This document shows, one piece after another, positions 7,815 through 16,475 of a stretch of DNA of 64,000 nucleotides; position 1 is the first letter of the stretch, and each line of letters begins with the position of its first letter. The DNA lies in NCBI RefSeq assembly GCF_004345645.1, contig NZ_SLWS01000004.1, forward strand, positions 496,001-560,000, in the 5' to 3' direction. Made by a program: the position numbers and the translations under genes. Under the pieces are notes generated by a model. It did not search any database. It had not been told where the DNA came from and saw only the letters and a list, made by a program, of their open reading frames with translations. The DNA comes from Actinocrispum wychmicini (GTDB lineage: Bacteria; Actinomycetota; Actinomycetes; Mycobacteriales; Pseudonocardiaceae).

Positions 7815-8833
7815 GCGGATACCTCTTCGCCGGCCCGAGGAAGCTGCGCCTCCTCGGGCACTGGGATGTCGTAGAGGGCGGCTGCGTTGAGCCCGAGGAT
7901 CTTGCGCTTGGCGGTCATGGTGAGGTCGACGCCGACCTTCTCCTTGACCTCCGCCGGCAGTTCGAACGCCATGAACTTCTCGATCAGCCACTTCGGGTGC
8001 CACATCGCGTAGTCCGAGGAGAAGACCAACCGGTCCTCGCCGAGCCAGAACAGCATCTCGGCCAGGCACTCGGCGAAGTAGTACGGCTTGGCGTGGATGA
8101 ACGGCATCACCGCGGAGAGGCCGCCGTACACGTTGGGCTCCTGCGTCGCGATGAAGCAGAAGTCCTCCAGCCGGGGCAGTCCGCAGTGCTCCACGATGAA
8201 CCGCAGGCCCGCGTCGAGGTACTCGGTGGCGACCTCGTCGATGTCGCGGACGTCGAAGGCGTCCATGTTGAGCGGCCAGATCGTCGGTCCCTTGTGGACA
8301 TGGATGTTCACCACGCCGAGCTCGGCGCACTTGTCGAGGTACCGCTTGGACCAGGGGTCGGTGAGCTTCCACCCTTTCGAGTCGCCGTGCCACTCGGCGG
8401 TGTAGAGCTTGACACCCTTGAGGTCGTAGCGCTTGACCTCTTCCTCGAAGAGCTTGAGACCGGCGTCGCCGTCCCGCGGGTCGAACCGGCCGTTCACGAT
8501 GAACCTGCCGGGATACTTCTCGGCCAGGACGGCGTCCCGCTCGACCGTGTTGAAGCCGTTCTTGAAGAACTCCTTGAGGCCGGTGGGCAGGAAGATGGCC
8601 TTGTCCACGTATCCCACTTCGAAGAGGTCACGCATGAGGTCGCTCTCGGTGTACTTCCGGTACTTCTCAAGCGGCCACACGTAGTCCTCGGGACTCAGGT
8701 TCCTGTGGTAGTCGTAGAAACTGTGGATCCAGCCGTCGGCGTACTTCTCGTCGAGGTAGTTTTCCCTGCTGGCGTCCCAGAAGTGCACGTGGCTGTCGAC
8801 CACGAAGAATGACTCACCGTTCACCTGGTACAT
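7811..8833 (-). CDS. Amidohydrolase (amidohydro_2) of the propane-monooxygenase-linked type
   Basis: A 340-residue TIM-barrel metal hydrolase. Visible motifs are HVHFWD near the start (residues 16-21), KGVKLY (Lys in strand 4), NIHVHKGP, VEHCGLPRL and the terminal FSSDYAMW aspartate. These fit the amidohydro_2 (ACMS-decarboxylase-like) family. The start MYQVNGESFFVVDSH and general layout closely resemble the amidohydrolase that accompanies prm/mim propane monooxygenase genes, from memory. ATG 8833 follows AAAGGAG. The native substrate of that group is unclear. The companion MIP18-like gene follows with a 4-base overlap. Confidence 0.8.
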   Translation of the reverse strand: MYQVNGESFFVVDSHVHFWDASRENYLDEKYADGWIHSFYDYHRNLSPEDYVWPLEKYRKYTESDLMRDLFEVGYVDKAIFLPTGLKEFFKNGFNTVERDAVLAEKYPGRFIVNGRFDPRDGDAGLKLFEEEVKRYDLKGVKLYTAEWHGDSKGWKLTDPWSKRYLDKCAELGVVNIHVHKGPTIWPLNMDAFDVRDIDEVATEYLDAGLRFIVEHCGLPRLEDFCFIATQEPNVYGGLSAVMPFIHAKPYYFAECLAEMLFWLGEDRLVFSSDYAMWHPKWLIEKFMAFELPAEVKEKVGVDLTMTAKRKILGLNAAALYDIPVPEEAQLPRAGEEVSA

Positions 8834-8934
8834 CCGCCGCTCCTTTCGCTGTGGTGCGCGACCAGCGTGCTTGAGCCGGCAGGAGGCGGGAAGTGGCCTG
8901 ATGGTCATCCTGTGCAAGGATCGGGCCATGCGCG

Positions 8935-9717
8935 TCAGGCGTTGTCGGACTGGGGTGTCTCGCGTCGGGCGCCCCGGATGACCGCGAACGCGACGCAGGC
9001 GACGATGAGCGCAGCGGTCACCGCCAGCGCCCGTTGGTGGTGATCCTCGGCGGTGTGCCGTTGTAGGGCGTTGGACGCGTCGAGCAGTGCGGAGGGCAGC
9101 CAGTGCGCCAGCGCGGGCACCTGGCCCAGCAACGGCCCGCCGAACACGACAGTGAGTGCGATGCCGACTGTCCCTAGTGGACCGCGCGCCAGCGTGGCGG
9201 CGAGCGCGGTGATGGCCACCGCGAACACCAGGTAGACCGCGTCCGCGACGGCGCCCTCGGCAAGGGCGCCGACATCGGGCGCGCCGATCAGCACCGCGGT
9301 CTCGTACCAGGCGGCCAACGTGCCGGCGAGGTAGCCGGCCACCGCCGCGGCGGCCGAGATCACCGCCCTGGGCAGCAGCAGCTGGCGGAAGGTCCGGGCC
9401 CTGGTCCGGTAGAAGATCGACAGGGCGGGTCTCGCGTCCAGCGCGCACGCGGACGCGGCGATGACGACCGCCACGATCAGGCCGATCTGTAGGGCGTTCT
9501 GGGTGTATCCGGTGATGCCGTCCGCGGGCACCGGCGGCGGAAAGATGATCGTCACGTTCGAGCCGGGCGTGGCCAGGTGGCCGACCAACTCGCCGCGGTA
9601 CCGTGCCAGCAGCGGGCCGGTGACGCCGAACAACACGAACACGCCGGCGAGCGCGAGCAGCCGCCGGGTTCGCACCAGCCGCAGCCATTCCACCCGCCAT
9701 ACCGAAAGCCCGGTCAT
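8935..9717 (-). CDS. ABC-2 type transporter permease
   Basis: A 260-residue membrane protein with about six hydrophobic segments and an external loop between the first two. It follows the pattern of ABC-2-like permeases with no further specificity. Its ATG overlaps the ATPase stop as ATGA, so both are made together. It is the last gene of a four-gene minus-strand unit (regulator, small membrane protein, ATPase, permease). Export of an antimicrobial or lipid is plausible; direction and substrate are inferred only from family. Confidence 0.8.
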   Translation of the reverse strand: MTGLSVWRVEWLRLVRTRRLLALAGVFVLFGVTGPLLARYRGELVGHLATPGSNVTIIFPPPVPADGITGYTQNALQIGLIVAVVIAASACALDARPALSIFYRTRARTFRQLLLPRAVISAAAAVAGYLAGTLAAWYETAVLIGAPDVGALAEGAVADAVYLVFAVAITALAATLARGPLGTVGIALTVVFGGPLLGQVPALAHWLPSALLDASNALQRHTAEDHHQRALAVTAALIVACVAFAVIRGARRETPQSDNA

Positions 9718-10619
9718 GCCGTCGCGCCGGTCAGGGCGAGGAACACGGACTCCAGGTCGGCGTCGACCGGATTGAGGTCCACCAGCGCGGCGCCGGTGGC
9801 GCTGATCGCCGCGGGCAGGTGCCGTTCGCCGGTGTCCCGGTCGGTCGCCTCGACCCGCAGCGCGCCGTCGTGCCGCGCATGTACCGCGGTGACCCAGTTC
9901 TGGGCGTGGAGGAACTCGCACAGCCGGTCGGCGTCGCCCCTGACGCGCAGTTCCCAGGTGGGCCGGACGAACTGTTCGATCAGTTCGCCGACCGGACCCT
10001 GGCGCAGCAGCCGCCCCCGGGCGAGGATGCCGACGGTGTCCGCGACCCGCTGGACATCGCCGAGGATATGGCTGGAGAAGATCACGGTCCTGGTCCGGCC
10101 GAGCCGGGCGACCAGCGTCAGCACCTCCGCCCGGCCCACCGGATCCAGCGCGCTGGTCGGCTCGTCCAGGATCAGCAGTTCCGGGTCCAGCACCAGGGCG
10201 ACGGCCAGGCCGAGCCGTTGCGTCATGCCCCGGGAGAACCCGCCGACGCGTCGGTTCGCCGCGTTGGCCAACCCCAGGTCGGCCAACGCGTCCGCGATCC
10301 GCGTGCCATCCGGGCCGGCGTCGCGCCCGACCAGCCCAAGGGACTGGCCGACCACCTCGGCGGCGGTCAGCCAGGGCTCGAACTGCGGGGTGTCCGGGCA
10401 CATCGCGATCCGGTCGCGGCCGACAGCCAGGTCGAGACGTCCGGCGTCGGCGCGGCGCAGCCCCGCCAGGATCGACAGCAGGGTGGTCTTGCCGGCGCCG
10501 TTGGGGCCCACCAGCCCGTAGACGCCGCCGTGCGGGACCGCGAGGTCCACGCCGTGCAGGCCAGCGCCGTTGCCGTAGTCGCGGACCAGGCACTCGGTGC
10601 GGACTAGAACGCCGTTCAC
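9714..10619 (-). CDS. ABC transporter ATP-binding protein
   Basis: A 301-residue ATPase with Walker A GPNGAGKTT (residues about 38-46), a signature variant FSRGMTQRLG, Walker B LLILDEP and the H-loop SSHIL. The C-terminal 80 residues form the extra domain common in drug/bacteriocin exporters of the CcmA/NatA type. The GTG at 10619 is chosen because it overlaps the upstream stop (GTGA) and has GGGAG eight bases before it. It pairs with the permease downstream. Confidence 0.87.
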   Translation of the reverse strand: MNGVLVRTECLVRDYGNGAGLHGVDLAVPHGGVYGLVGPNGAGKTTLLSILAGLRRADAGRLDLAVGRDRIAMCPDTPQFEPWLTAAEVVGQSLGLVGRDAGPDGTRIADALADLGLANAANRRVGGFSRGMTQRLGLAVALVLDPELLILDEPTSALDPVGRAEVLTLVARLGRTRTVIFSSHILGDVQRVADTVGILARGRLLRQGPVGELIEQFVRPTWELRVRGDADRLCEFLHAQNWVTAVHARHDGALRVEATDRDTGERHLPAAISATGAALVDLNPVDADLESVFLALTGATA

Positions 10620-10813
10620 CGGTTCTGCTCCCGCCCGGCCACGAGGTAGGCGATGGCGCCCAGCGTGGAGATGACAACGCAGATCACGACCCACGCCCAC
10701 CGGGGCAGCAGCCGGGTGTGTGGATGCCGCGCCAGGTCGACGAGGCAGTAGATGACCAGGGCCAGATACAGGACGATCGCCGGGATCAGGGCGGCCCACG
10801 GGATGGACGACAT
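10616..10813 (-). CDS. Small two-helix membrane protein, PLDc_N type
   Basis: A 65-residue protein with two transmembrane helices separated by a short basic loop (DLARHPHTRLLPRWAW). This is the pattern of the phospholipase-D-nuclease N-terminal (PLDc_N) module, often a stand-alone subunit next to ABC exporters. ATG 10813 follows AAGGAG. It overlaps the ATPase start by four bases, so it is likely made with the transporter and may be an accessory subunit. Confidence 0.78.
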   Translation of the reverse strand: MSSIPWAALIPAIVLYLALVIYCLVDLARHPHTRLLPRWAWVVICVVISTLGAIAYLVAGREQNR

Positions 10814-10828
10814 GTGAACTCCTTGGGG

Positions 10829-10849
10829 CACGGCCTTTTCCGGGCCGTG
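10829..10849. terminator. Hairpin between regulator gene and exporter genes
   Basis: CACGGCC (10829-10835) and its exact complement GGCCGTG (10843-10849) enclose a 7-base loop. It falls in the 61-base gap downstream of the DUF3887 gene and just upstream of the small membrane protein. It may partly terminate, reducing exporter expression relative to the regulator. Confidence 0.4.
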
Positions 10850-10874
10850 TGCGGGTGTGCTGGGGTGTGCGGGG

Positions 10875-11492
10875 TTACGGCGCGTCGGGGTGCAGCACCC
10901 ACAGCCCGCTGACCTTGCCGTCCGCGGTGAACGACACCCGACCCTTCATCTCCCCGGCCTCGAACGACAGCGGGACGTTGACCAGCGTGTAGTCGCCGAG
11001 CGGCGACACCACCGGTTCGCCCATCCGCTCGAAGGCGCCGACCAGGCCGGCGACCTGCGCGCTCGCCGAGGCGATGGCGTCGGGGTCGGCCTCGGGCTTC
11101 GCGAGGGTCTCCGGAGCGAACTCGGCGACGACAGCGTCAGCCCGGCCGCTGAGGAAATCGCCGAGAATGACGACCGCGCGATCGGCGGCACCCGGCAGCA
11201 GGTCCCGGCTCATCTCCTGGCCGGTGCGCGGGTCGACCGGCTGGCCGAACCGCTGGAACGCGGCCTGCCGGCTGACACCGAGCACATCGCCGATCTCCTG
11301 CCAGGTGTGGCCGGCCGCACGTGCGCGCCGCACGCTGATCCGCATCGCGGTCTCGGTCAGCGCGCTCAGTTCCCTGGCCATCCGCACCGCGGCCAGTTCG
11401 GTGGACACCATCGCGCCGGCGCGTGCAGCCTCGCCCAACCTCGCCGCGTCGGCCTCGATGGTGGCGGCCAGTTCGGCCAGCTCGTCGTTCAT
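10875..11492 (-). CDS. HTH regulator with DUF3887 C-terminal domain
   Basis: A 205-residue protein. The first half holds a sigma-like helix-turn-helix (TWQEIGDVLGVSRQAAFQRF, about residues 62-81). The second half resembles DUF3887, a small alpha-beta domain that may bind a ligand. ATG 11492 appears leaderless: a TTGACA/TAACTT promoter (11529-11524 and 11505-11500) places the transcript start about one base before it, and no ribosome site is present. It heads the exporter unit and probably controls it. The upstream in-frame TTG at 11501 is rejected because it lies inside the promoter. Confidence 0.75.
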   Translation of the reverse strand: MNDELAELAATIEADAARLGEAARAGAMVSTELAAVRMARELSALTETAMRISVRRARAAGHTWQEIGDVLGVSRQAAFQRFGQPVDPRTGQEMSRDLLPGAADRAVVILGDFLSGRADAVVAEFAPETLAKPEADPDAIASASAQVAGLVGAFERMGEPVVSPLGDYTLVNVPLSFEAGEMKGRVSFTADGKVSGLWVLHPDAP

Positions 11493-11499
11493 GTCTGTC

Positions 11500-11543
11500 A
11501 AGTTAGGCTTTACGTCCTGAGCGTGTCAAGCTGACCCTGACAC
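11500..11543 (-). promoter_or_regulatory. Leaderless promoter and GTGTCA/TGACAC inverted repeat
   Basis: On the minus strand TTGACA (11529-11524) and TAACTT (11505-11500), 18 bases apart, form a good housekeeping promoter for the DUF3887 regulator at 11492. Overlapping its -35 box is an inverted repeat, GTGTCA (11523-11528) and TGACAC (11538-11543), a possible autoregulatory operator. Two further TTGACA hexamers on the plus strand (11554-11559, 11573-11578) face rph but lack clear -10 partners. Confidence 0.5.
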
Positions 11544-11671
11544 GAAAGTTGCCTTGACAGAGTCACGCTGGGTTGACACTGACGGACAGTGATGGGGGAG
11601 CCCGCGGCGGAGGACAAAAGAAAAGGCAAGGAGATTCCACTCCCTGCCACTTTCACCATATAGCGCACAGG

Positions 11672-11690
11672 GGGGCTTGCGGCAAGACCC
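11672..11690 (+). promoter_or_regulatory. Rifamycin-associated element (RAE)
   Basis: GGGGCTTGCGGCAAGACCC, an imperfect inverted repeat (CTTGC/GCAAG) 66 bases before the rph start. It matches my memory of the 19-base rifamycin-associated element that precedes rifamycin-inactivating genes in actinomycetes and is needed for rifampin-inducible expression. A TATAG hexamer lies just upstream (around 11658-11662). The remaining gap up to 11755 shows no other clear signal. Confidence 0.85.
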
Positions 11691-11755
11691 GGGTCCTGCC
11701 GCAGAATCGGCGGCCGTACCCGGCACTGACCAGGAAAAAGGGGCACGACGTCGCA

Positions 11756-14350
11756 ATGATCGAGCAGTTCGTGGTGGATCTTCAATCGGTTGACGAGACG
11801 CAGGTCGCGGTTGTCGGCGGCAAGGGCGCGCATCTGGGTGGGCTGTCGCGGATCGACGGTGTCCGCGTGCCGGCTGGGTTGTGCGTGACGACGGCCGCCT
11901 TCCGACGGGTCATGGCGGACGCGCCGTCGATCGACGGTCGGCTCGATCAACTGTCGCGCCTGAACGCGGATGACCGGGAGGCGATCCGCACGCTCAGCGC
12001 GGAGATCCGCCGGGCCATCGAAGGGACTGCGATCCCGGGCGACCTGGCGGCGGCGATCACCCGCGGGCTCGGTGAGCACGCCGCCTACGCCGTGCGATCC
12101 AGCGCGACGGCAGAGGACCTGCCGACGGCGTCCTTCGCCGGCCAGCAGGACACGTACCTGAACGTCGTGGGGCCGGCGGCGGTCCTTCGGCATGTCAGCC
12201 GGTGTTGGGCGTCGCTGTTCACCGAACGGGCCGTGATTTACCGCCTGCGCAACGGCATCGACCACCGTACGGTCCACATGGCGGTGGTCGTGCAGCAGAT
12301 GGTTTTCCCGGACGTGGCCGGCATCCTGTTCACGGCCGACCCCGTCACGGGCAACCGGAAGGTCGCCACCGTGGACGCCAGCTTCGGCCTCGGCGAGGCC
12401 CTGGTGTCCGGCCTGGTGAACCCGGACGTCTTCAAGGTGCGCGACGGCGAGGTCGTCGCCGAGACGATCGCCGCCAAACAACGTGCCGTGCGGGCTCTAC
12501 CGGCCGGCGGGACGCAGGAAGTGGCGATCGACCCGCGGCGGCAGGAGCAGCCGGCGCTGACGGACGCGCAGGTCGTGCGGCTCGTGCGGCTTGGGCGACG
12601 GATCGAAGCGCATTTCGGCCGCCCGCAGGACATCGAATGGTGCCTGGTGGACGATGACTTCCAGATCGTGCAGAGCCGGCCGATCACCACGCTGTTCCCC
12701 ATCCCCATCCCCGAGACCGGCGACCAGGACAATCACGTCTACGTCTCCGTTGGTCACGGGCAGATGATGACCGACCCCATGAAGCCACTGGGGGTCTCCA
12801 TGTGGCAGCTGACGGCGATGGCGCCGATGCACGAGGCCGGCGGGAGGCTGTTCGTCGACGTCACCCGGCGCCTGGCCGCGCCCGCGAGCCGAGCCGGCCT
12901 CCTGGACGTTATGGGCCGAGGCGACCCGCTGACCAGGGACGCGCTGGAGACCGTCCTCGACCGCGACGACTTCGTCCCGACGCTCCCGGACGCGGGTCCC
13001 GCCGGGCCGCCGGCCGAAGGCGCGTCCGCTCCGATCGAGACCGATCCGGCCATCGTCACCGAGCTGATCGAGCGCAGCCAGGCCTCCATCGCGGCCCTGG
13101 AGCGCGACATCCGGACGAAGACCGGACCGGCGTTGTTCGACTTCCTGCTGGCGGCGTTCCAGGAGCACAAGCGAGTCCTCAGTGATCCGCTGAACTTCCA
13201 GGCGATCATGGCGGGGATGGACGCCACCTGGTGGCTCAACGACAACCTGCGGGAGTGGCTGGGCGAGAAGAACGCGGCCGACACGCTCACGTTGTCCGCC
13301 CCCGGCAACATCACGTCGGAGATGGGCCTGGCGCTGCTCGACGTCGCCGACGTGATCCGACCGCATCCGGAGGTGGTGGCGTTCCTGCAGGACGTCAAGG
13401 ACGACGGTTTCCTGGAGGAGCTGCCGAAGCTCGCGGGCGGAACCGAAGCGCGCCAAGCCATCGACGCGTATCTCGACCGGTACGGCATGCGCTGCGTCGG
13501 CGAGATCGACATCACGAGGCCGCGTTGGCGTGAACGCCCCACCACGCTTGTGCCCGCGATCCTCGACAACGTCAGGAACTTCGAGCCAGGCGCCGCCGAA
13601 CAGCGCTTCGAACAAGGACGGCTGAAGGCGCGGCAGAAGGAACAGGACGTGCTGGCACGCCTGCGGGCCCTGCCGGACGGGGCGCGGAAAGCCGACGAGA
13701 CCAAGCGGATGATCGACCGGGTCCGGACGTTCATCGGCTACCGGGAGTACCCGAAGTACGGCATCATCAGCCGCTACTTCGTCTACAAACAGGCCTTGCT
13801 GCACGAAGCCGAGCGCCTCGTGCGGGCCAACGTGCTCCTCGACAAGGAGGACGTCTTCTACCTTACGTTCCAGGAACTCCACGACGTCGTGCGCTCGAAC
13901 CAGGTGGACGACAAGCTCATCCAGCAGCGCAAGGACGCTTTCCAGTCGTACCAGGCGCTTACGCCGCCCCGGGTGCTGACATCGGACGGCGAGGCCGTCA
14001 CCGGGGCGTACCGCCGCGACGACGTGCCGACCGGCGCCCTGATCGGCCTACCGGTCTCCGCCGGGACCGTCGACGGGCGCGCCCGGGTCATCCTGGACAT
14101 GGCCCAGGCCGACCTCGAACCGGGTGACATCCTCGTCACGGCGCACACCGACCCGAGCTGGACACCCCTCTTCGTCGGCATCACCGGCCTGGTGACAGAG
14201 GTCGGCGGACTGATGACACACGGCGCGGTGATCGCACGGGAGTACGGCCTGCCGGCTGTCGTCGGGGTGGTGGACGCCACCCGGCTGATTCCCGACGGGC
14301 AGCGGATCCGCGTGCACGGCAGCGACGGGTACGTCGAGATTCTGCCTTGA
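11756..14350 (+). CDS. rph: Rifamycin phosphotransferase
   Basis: An 864-residue PEP-synthase-like enzyme that inactivates rifamycins by phosphorylating the C21 hydroxyl, using ATP and water. It has the family order: an N-terminal ATP-grasp domain (GGKGAHLGGL, then YAVRSSATAEDLPTASFAGQ), a central rifamycin-binding region and a C-terminal swivelling domain. H822, in GGLMTHGAVIAREYGLP, carries the phosphate. Length and order match characterised RPH proteins (about 865 residues). ATG 11756 is preferred over an upstream in-frame start because it starts at the family N-terminus and leaves the RAE outside the gene. It confers self-protection or environmental resistance. Confidence 0.92.
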   Translation: MIEQFVVDLQSVDETQVAVVGGKGAHLGGLSRIDGVRVPAGLCVTTAAFRRVMADAPSIDGRLDQLSRLNADDREAIRTLSAEIRRAIEGTAIPGDLAAAITRGLGEHAAYAVRSSATAEDLPTASFAGQQDTYLNVVGPAAVLRHVSRCWASLFTERAVIYRLRNGIDHRTVHMAVVVQQMVFPDVAGILFTADPVTGNRKVATVDASFGLGEALVSGLVNPDVFKVRDGEVVAETIAAKQRAVRALPAGGTQEVAIDPRRQEQPALTDAQVVRLVRLGRRIEAHFGRPQDIEWCLVDDDFQIVQSRPITTLFPIPIPETGDQDNHVYVSVGHGQMMTDPMKPLGVSMWQLTAMAPMHEAGGRLFVDVTRRLAAPASRAGLLDVMGRGDPLTRDALETVLDRDDFVPTLPDAGPAGPPAEGASAPIETDPAIVTELIERSQASIAALERDIRTKTGPALFDFLLAAFQEHKRVLSDPLNFQAIMAGMDATWWLNDNLREWLGEKNAADTLTLSAPGNITSEMGLALLDVADVIRPHPEVVAFLQDVKDDGFLEELPKLAGGTEARQAIDAYLDRYGMRCVGEIDITRPRWRERPTTLVPAILDNVRNFEPGAAEQRFEQGRLKARQKEQDVLARLRALPDGARKADETKRMIDRVRTFIGYREYPKYGIISRYFVYKQALLHEAERLVRANVLLDKEDVFYLTFQELHDVVRSNQVDDKLIQQRKDAFQSYQALTPPRVLTSDGEAVTGAYRRDDVPTGALIGLPVSAGTVDGRARVILDMAQADLEPGDILVTAHTDPSWTPLFVGITGLVTEVGGLMTHGAVIAREYGLPAVVGVVDATRLIPDGQRIRVHGSDGYVEILP

Positions 14351-14357
14351 CGAGGGT

Positions 14358-15383
14358 TCAGCCGGTGGTGACCTGACACAGGTGGGCTTGCAGCGGGCTG
14401 GGGGTGAATCCGTACCGGCGTTTGAAGTCCGGGTTGCGGCGGCCGAAACAGAGCCATGGTCGCCGTTGGTGGATGGCGCTGAGGACGATGTGGGCGACCA
14501 GGACGTAGAAGGGACTGAAGCCTGGACAGGCGGCGAGGTCGAAGCCACAGAAGGGAACGTGGGCCCGGCTGTCGTCGTGGAACAGGGGTGCGGAGCCGAC
14601 CAGTTCGCCGTGTGGCGCGCGCAGTTCGAGCATCTGGATGTGCTCGTCGAGGTGGCGCAGGAATCGGGGGAAGACACCAGGAATGTAGTAGTCGGCGTTG
14701 TTGTGTTTGGCGGCGGCGTGCCGGGCGAGCCGCATGAACCCGTCCATGTCGGCGTCGTTGACGGGGAACCTGCGGGCGGTGAAGCCGGCTTCGGTGGCGC
14801 GCCGGAGTTCGACGCGCATGGTCGCGCGGTGTTTGCTGCTCAGGGTGGCGAGCCAGTCGTCCAGGTCGTGGAATCCGTCCACCCGCATCCGCCAGCCGGT
14901 TTCGATGGTGGCGCCGGGATAGCCGTTGTCGGTGAGCACTGTGGACAGTGGGTCGGCCTGGTCCACGTTGACAAGGCCGCACACGGTGGCGTGCCAGTGC
15001 AGGGCGAGGTCGTTGAGCGTGGCCAGCGCGGCGTGGGCGGCTTCGGGATAGTGGTCCGGGTGGGTGGGCAGGGTCGATTCGTAGGAGTGCCAGACGTGAC
15101 TGAGCAGAACCGGTTGGCCGAGGCTGTCCGGAAAGTGGGTGGCGAGTACCCCCATCGGGTCGGTGCCGCGTTGGAGGTAGGCGGGCAGCACGGCCACCGC
15201 GGTCTTTCCGGGTGTTCGCACGGTCAGGTAGGCGGCGCGTTCCAGCGGGTGCAACGGGTTGCATTCGAACGCTTCCAGGAACTGGCGGTGGTAGAACAGG
15301 GGCGCGTGTGTGTCGTGCACGACGGCGTCCCATTCGTCGCCGACGTCGGCGATGTGCTCGGTGATCTGGACCGTGTACGCCAT
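14358..15383 (-). CDS. BioF2-like acetyltransferase / peptidogalycan biosynthesis family
   Basis: A 341-residue protein of the GNAT-related Acetyltransf_6 (BioF2-like/FemAB) superfamily. The region around residues 160-190 has the typical sequence LSSKHRATMRVELRRATEAG; C-terminal strands end in WLCFGRRNPDFKRRYGF. Such proteins transfer acyl or aminoacyl groups to amines, often in cell-surface or natural-product synthesis. The ATG follows AAAGGATC. It is the last gene of a four-gene minus-strand operon, 33 bases after the dehydrogenase, and converges on rph with a 7-base gap. Substrate unknown. Confidence 0.7.
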   Translation of the reverse strand: MAYTVQITEHIADVGDEWDAVVHDTHAPLFYHRQFLEAFECNPLHPLERAAYLTVRTPGKTAVAVLPAYLQRGTDPMGVLATHFPDSLGQPVLLSHVWHSYESTLPTHPDHYPEAAHAALATLNDLALHWHATVCGLVNVDQADPLSTVLTDNGYPGATIETGWRMRVDGFHDLDDWLATLSSKHRATMRVELRRATEAGFTARRFPVNDADMDGFMRLARHAAAKHNNADYYIPGVFPRFLRHLDEHIQMLELRAPHGELVGSAPLFHDDSRAHVPFCGFDLAACPGFSPFYVLVAHIVLSAIHQRRPWLCFGRRNPDFKRRYGFTPSPLQAHLCQVTTG

Positions 15384-15416
15384 GATTGATCCTTTATGGA
15401 CGGTCGGTCGGGCGCG

Positions 15417-16475
15417 TCAACGGCCGCGCTCACTCCAGGTGAGGATGAGTTTGCCGGCGCTGGTGGAGGCGGCCAGGTCGAACGCGGTGGCGTGGTCGGT
15501 GTGGGCGAAGTGGTGGGTGACCACCGACGCGGGGGTGATCCCGGCGTCCACCAGCGCGGCCATCTGGTGCCAGGTGTGGAAGATCCGCCGGCCGGACACG
15601 CCCTGCACGGTGAGCATCCGGGTGGAGATGTCCGCCCAGTCGGTGCGGACCGCCTGGGCCGGCAGCCCGAGCACCGCGACCCGGCCGCCCGTGGCCACAG
15701 TGGCCAGCAGCGCGCCCAGGGCGTCCGGATGCCCGGACATCTCCAGGCCGATGTCGAACCCTTCGGGGCAGCCCAGTTCCTTGGCGGCGGACGCGAGCGG
15801 TTCGGGCCCGGCCAGGCAGACCGCCGACGCCCCTTGCTTGATGGCGAGGTCGCGGCGGAACTCGCTGGGGTCGGCGACCACCACCGCACGGGCGTGCAGG
15901 TGCTGCAGCACGGGAATGGCCATCAGTCCGATTGGGCCGGCGCCGGTGACGGCCACCGTCTGGTCGAGCACGGGGAACTGCGTGGCGGCGTGGACGGCGT
16001 TGCCGAACGGGTCGAACATGGTGGCGGTGTCGAGATCGATGTCGGGCGGGTGCCGCCACACGGCGGTGGCGGGCAGCGTGGCGTACTCGGCGAACACGCC
16101 GTCGCGGCCGACGCCCAACCCACGGGTCTCCGGACAGAGATGGCCATCACCGGCACGGCAGTGGCGACATCGTCCGCAGACGATGTGTCCCTCCGCGCCG
16201 ACGAGTTGCCCCGGCACGAACCCGCCGGTTTCCGCTGCGGCCGCAACGATCTCGCCCACGAACTCGTGCCCGGGAATCATCGGCGGGTCGATGGTGCGCT
16301 GGGCCCAGGAGGACCAGCGGTGGATCTGGAGATCGGTGCCGCAGATGCCGGTCCGCAGGATCTTCACCAGTACCTCCCCGACCGCCGGTCGCGGCACCGG
16401 TACTTTGCGCAGCTCCAGACCCGGACCAGCGTGGTCCTTGACGAGCGCGGCCATGGTGGTGGGGACGGCGTTCAC
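15417..16475 (-). CDS. Zinc-dependent alcohol dehydrogenase, threonine 3-dehydrogenase-like
   Basis: A 352-residue medium-chain dehydrogenase. The catalytic-zinc ligands lie in GICGTDLQIH and PGHEFVGE; the structural zinc loop has four cysteines (CGRCRHCRAGDGHLC); the Rossmann motif is GAGPIGLMA. The pattern DPFGNAVHAA is characteristic of L-threonine 3-dehydrogenase. That enzyme makes 2-amino-3-ketobutyrate, but no 2-amino-3-ketobutyrate ligase is adjacent. GTG 16475 overlaps the previous stop (GTGA); ATG 16454 is the alternative. Being between a flavin-binding protein and an acyltransferase, it may act in a small biosynthetic pathway instead. Confidence 0.82.
   Translation of the reverse strand: MNAVPTTMAALVKDHAGPGLELRKVPVPRPAVGEVLVKILRTGICGTDLQIHRWSSWAQRTIDPPMIPGHEFVGEIVAAAAETGGFVPGQLVGAEGHIVCGRCRHCRAGDGHLCPETRGLGVGRDGVFAEYATLPATAVWRHPPDIDLDTATMFDPFGNAVHAATQFPVLDQTVAVTGAGPIGLMAIPVLQHLHARAVVVADPSEFRRDLAIKQGASAVCLAGPEPLASAAKELGCPEGFDIGLEMSGHPDALGALLATVATGGRVAVLGLPAQAVRTDWADISTRMLTVQGVSGRRIFHTWHQMAALVDAGITPASVVTHHFAHTDHATAFDLAASTSAGKLILTWSERGR

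Noticed and set aside
11573-11755. Upstream extension of rph from 11573
   Set aside because: The extra 61 residues have no similarity to RPH proteins and would place the RAE inside the coding region.
15417-16475. A threonine catabolic tdh-kbl operon
   Set aside because: No 2-amino-3-ketobutyrate CoA ligase gene is adjacent; the neighbours are a flavin-binding protein and an acyltransferase of another fold.
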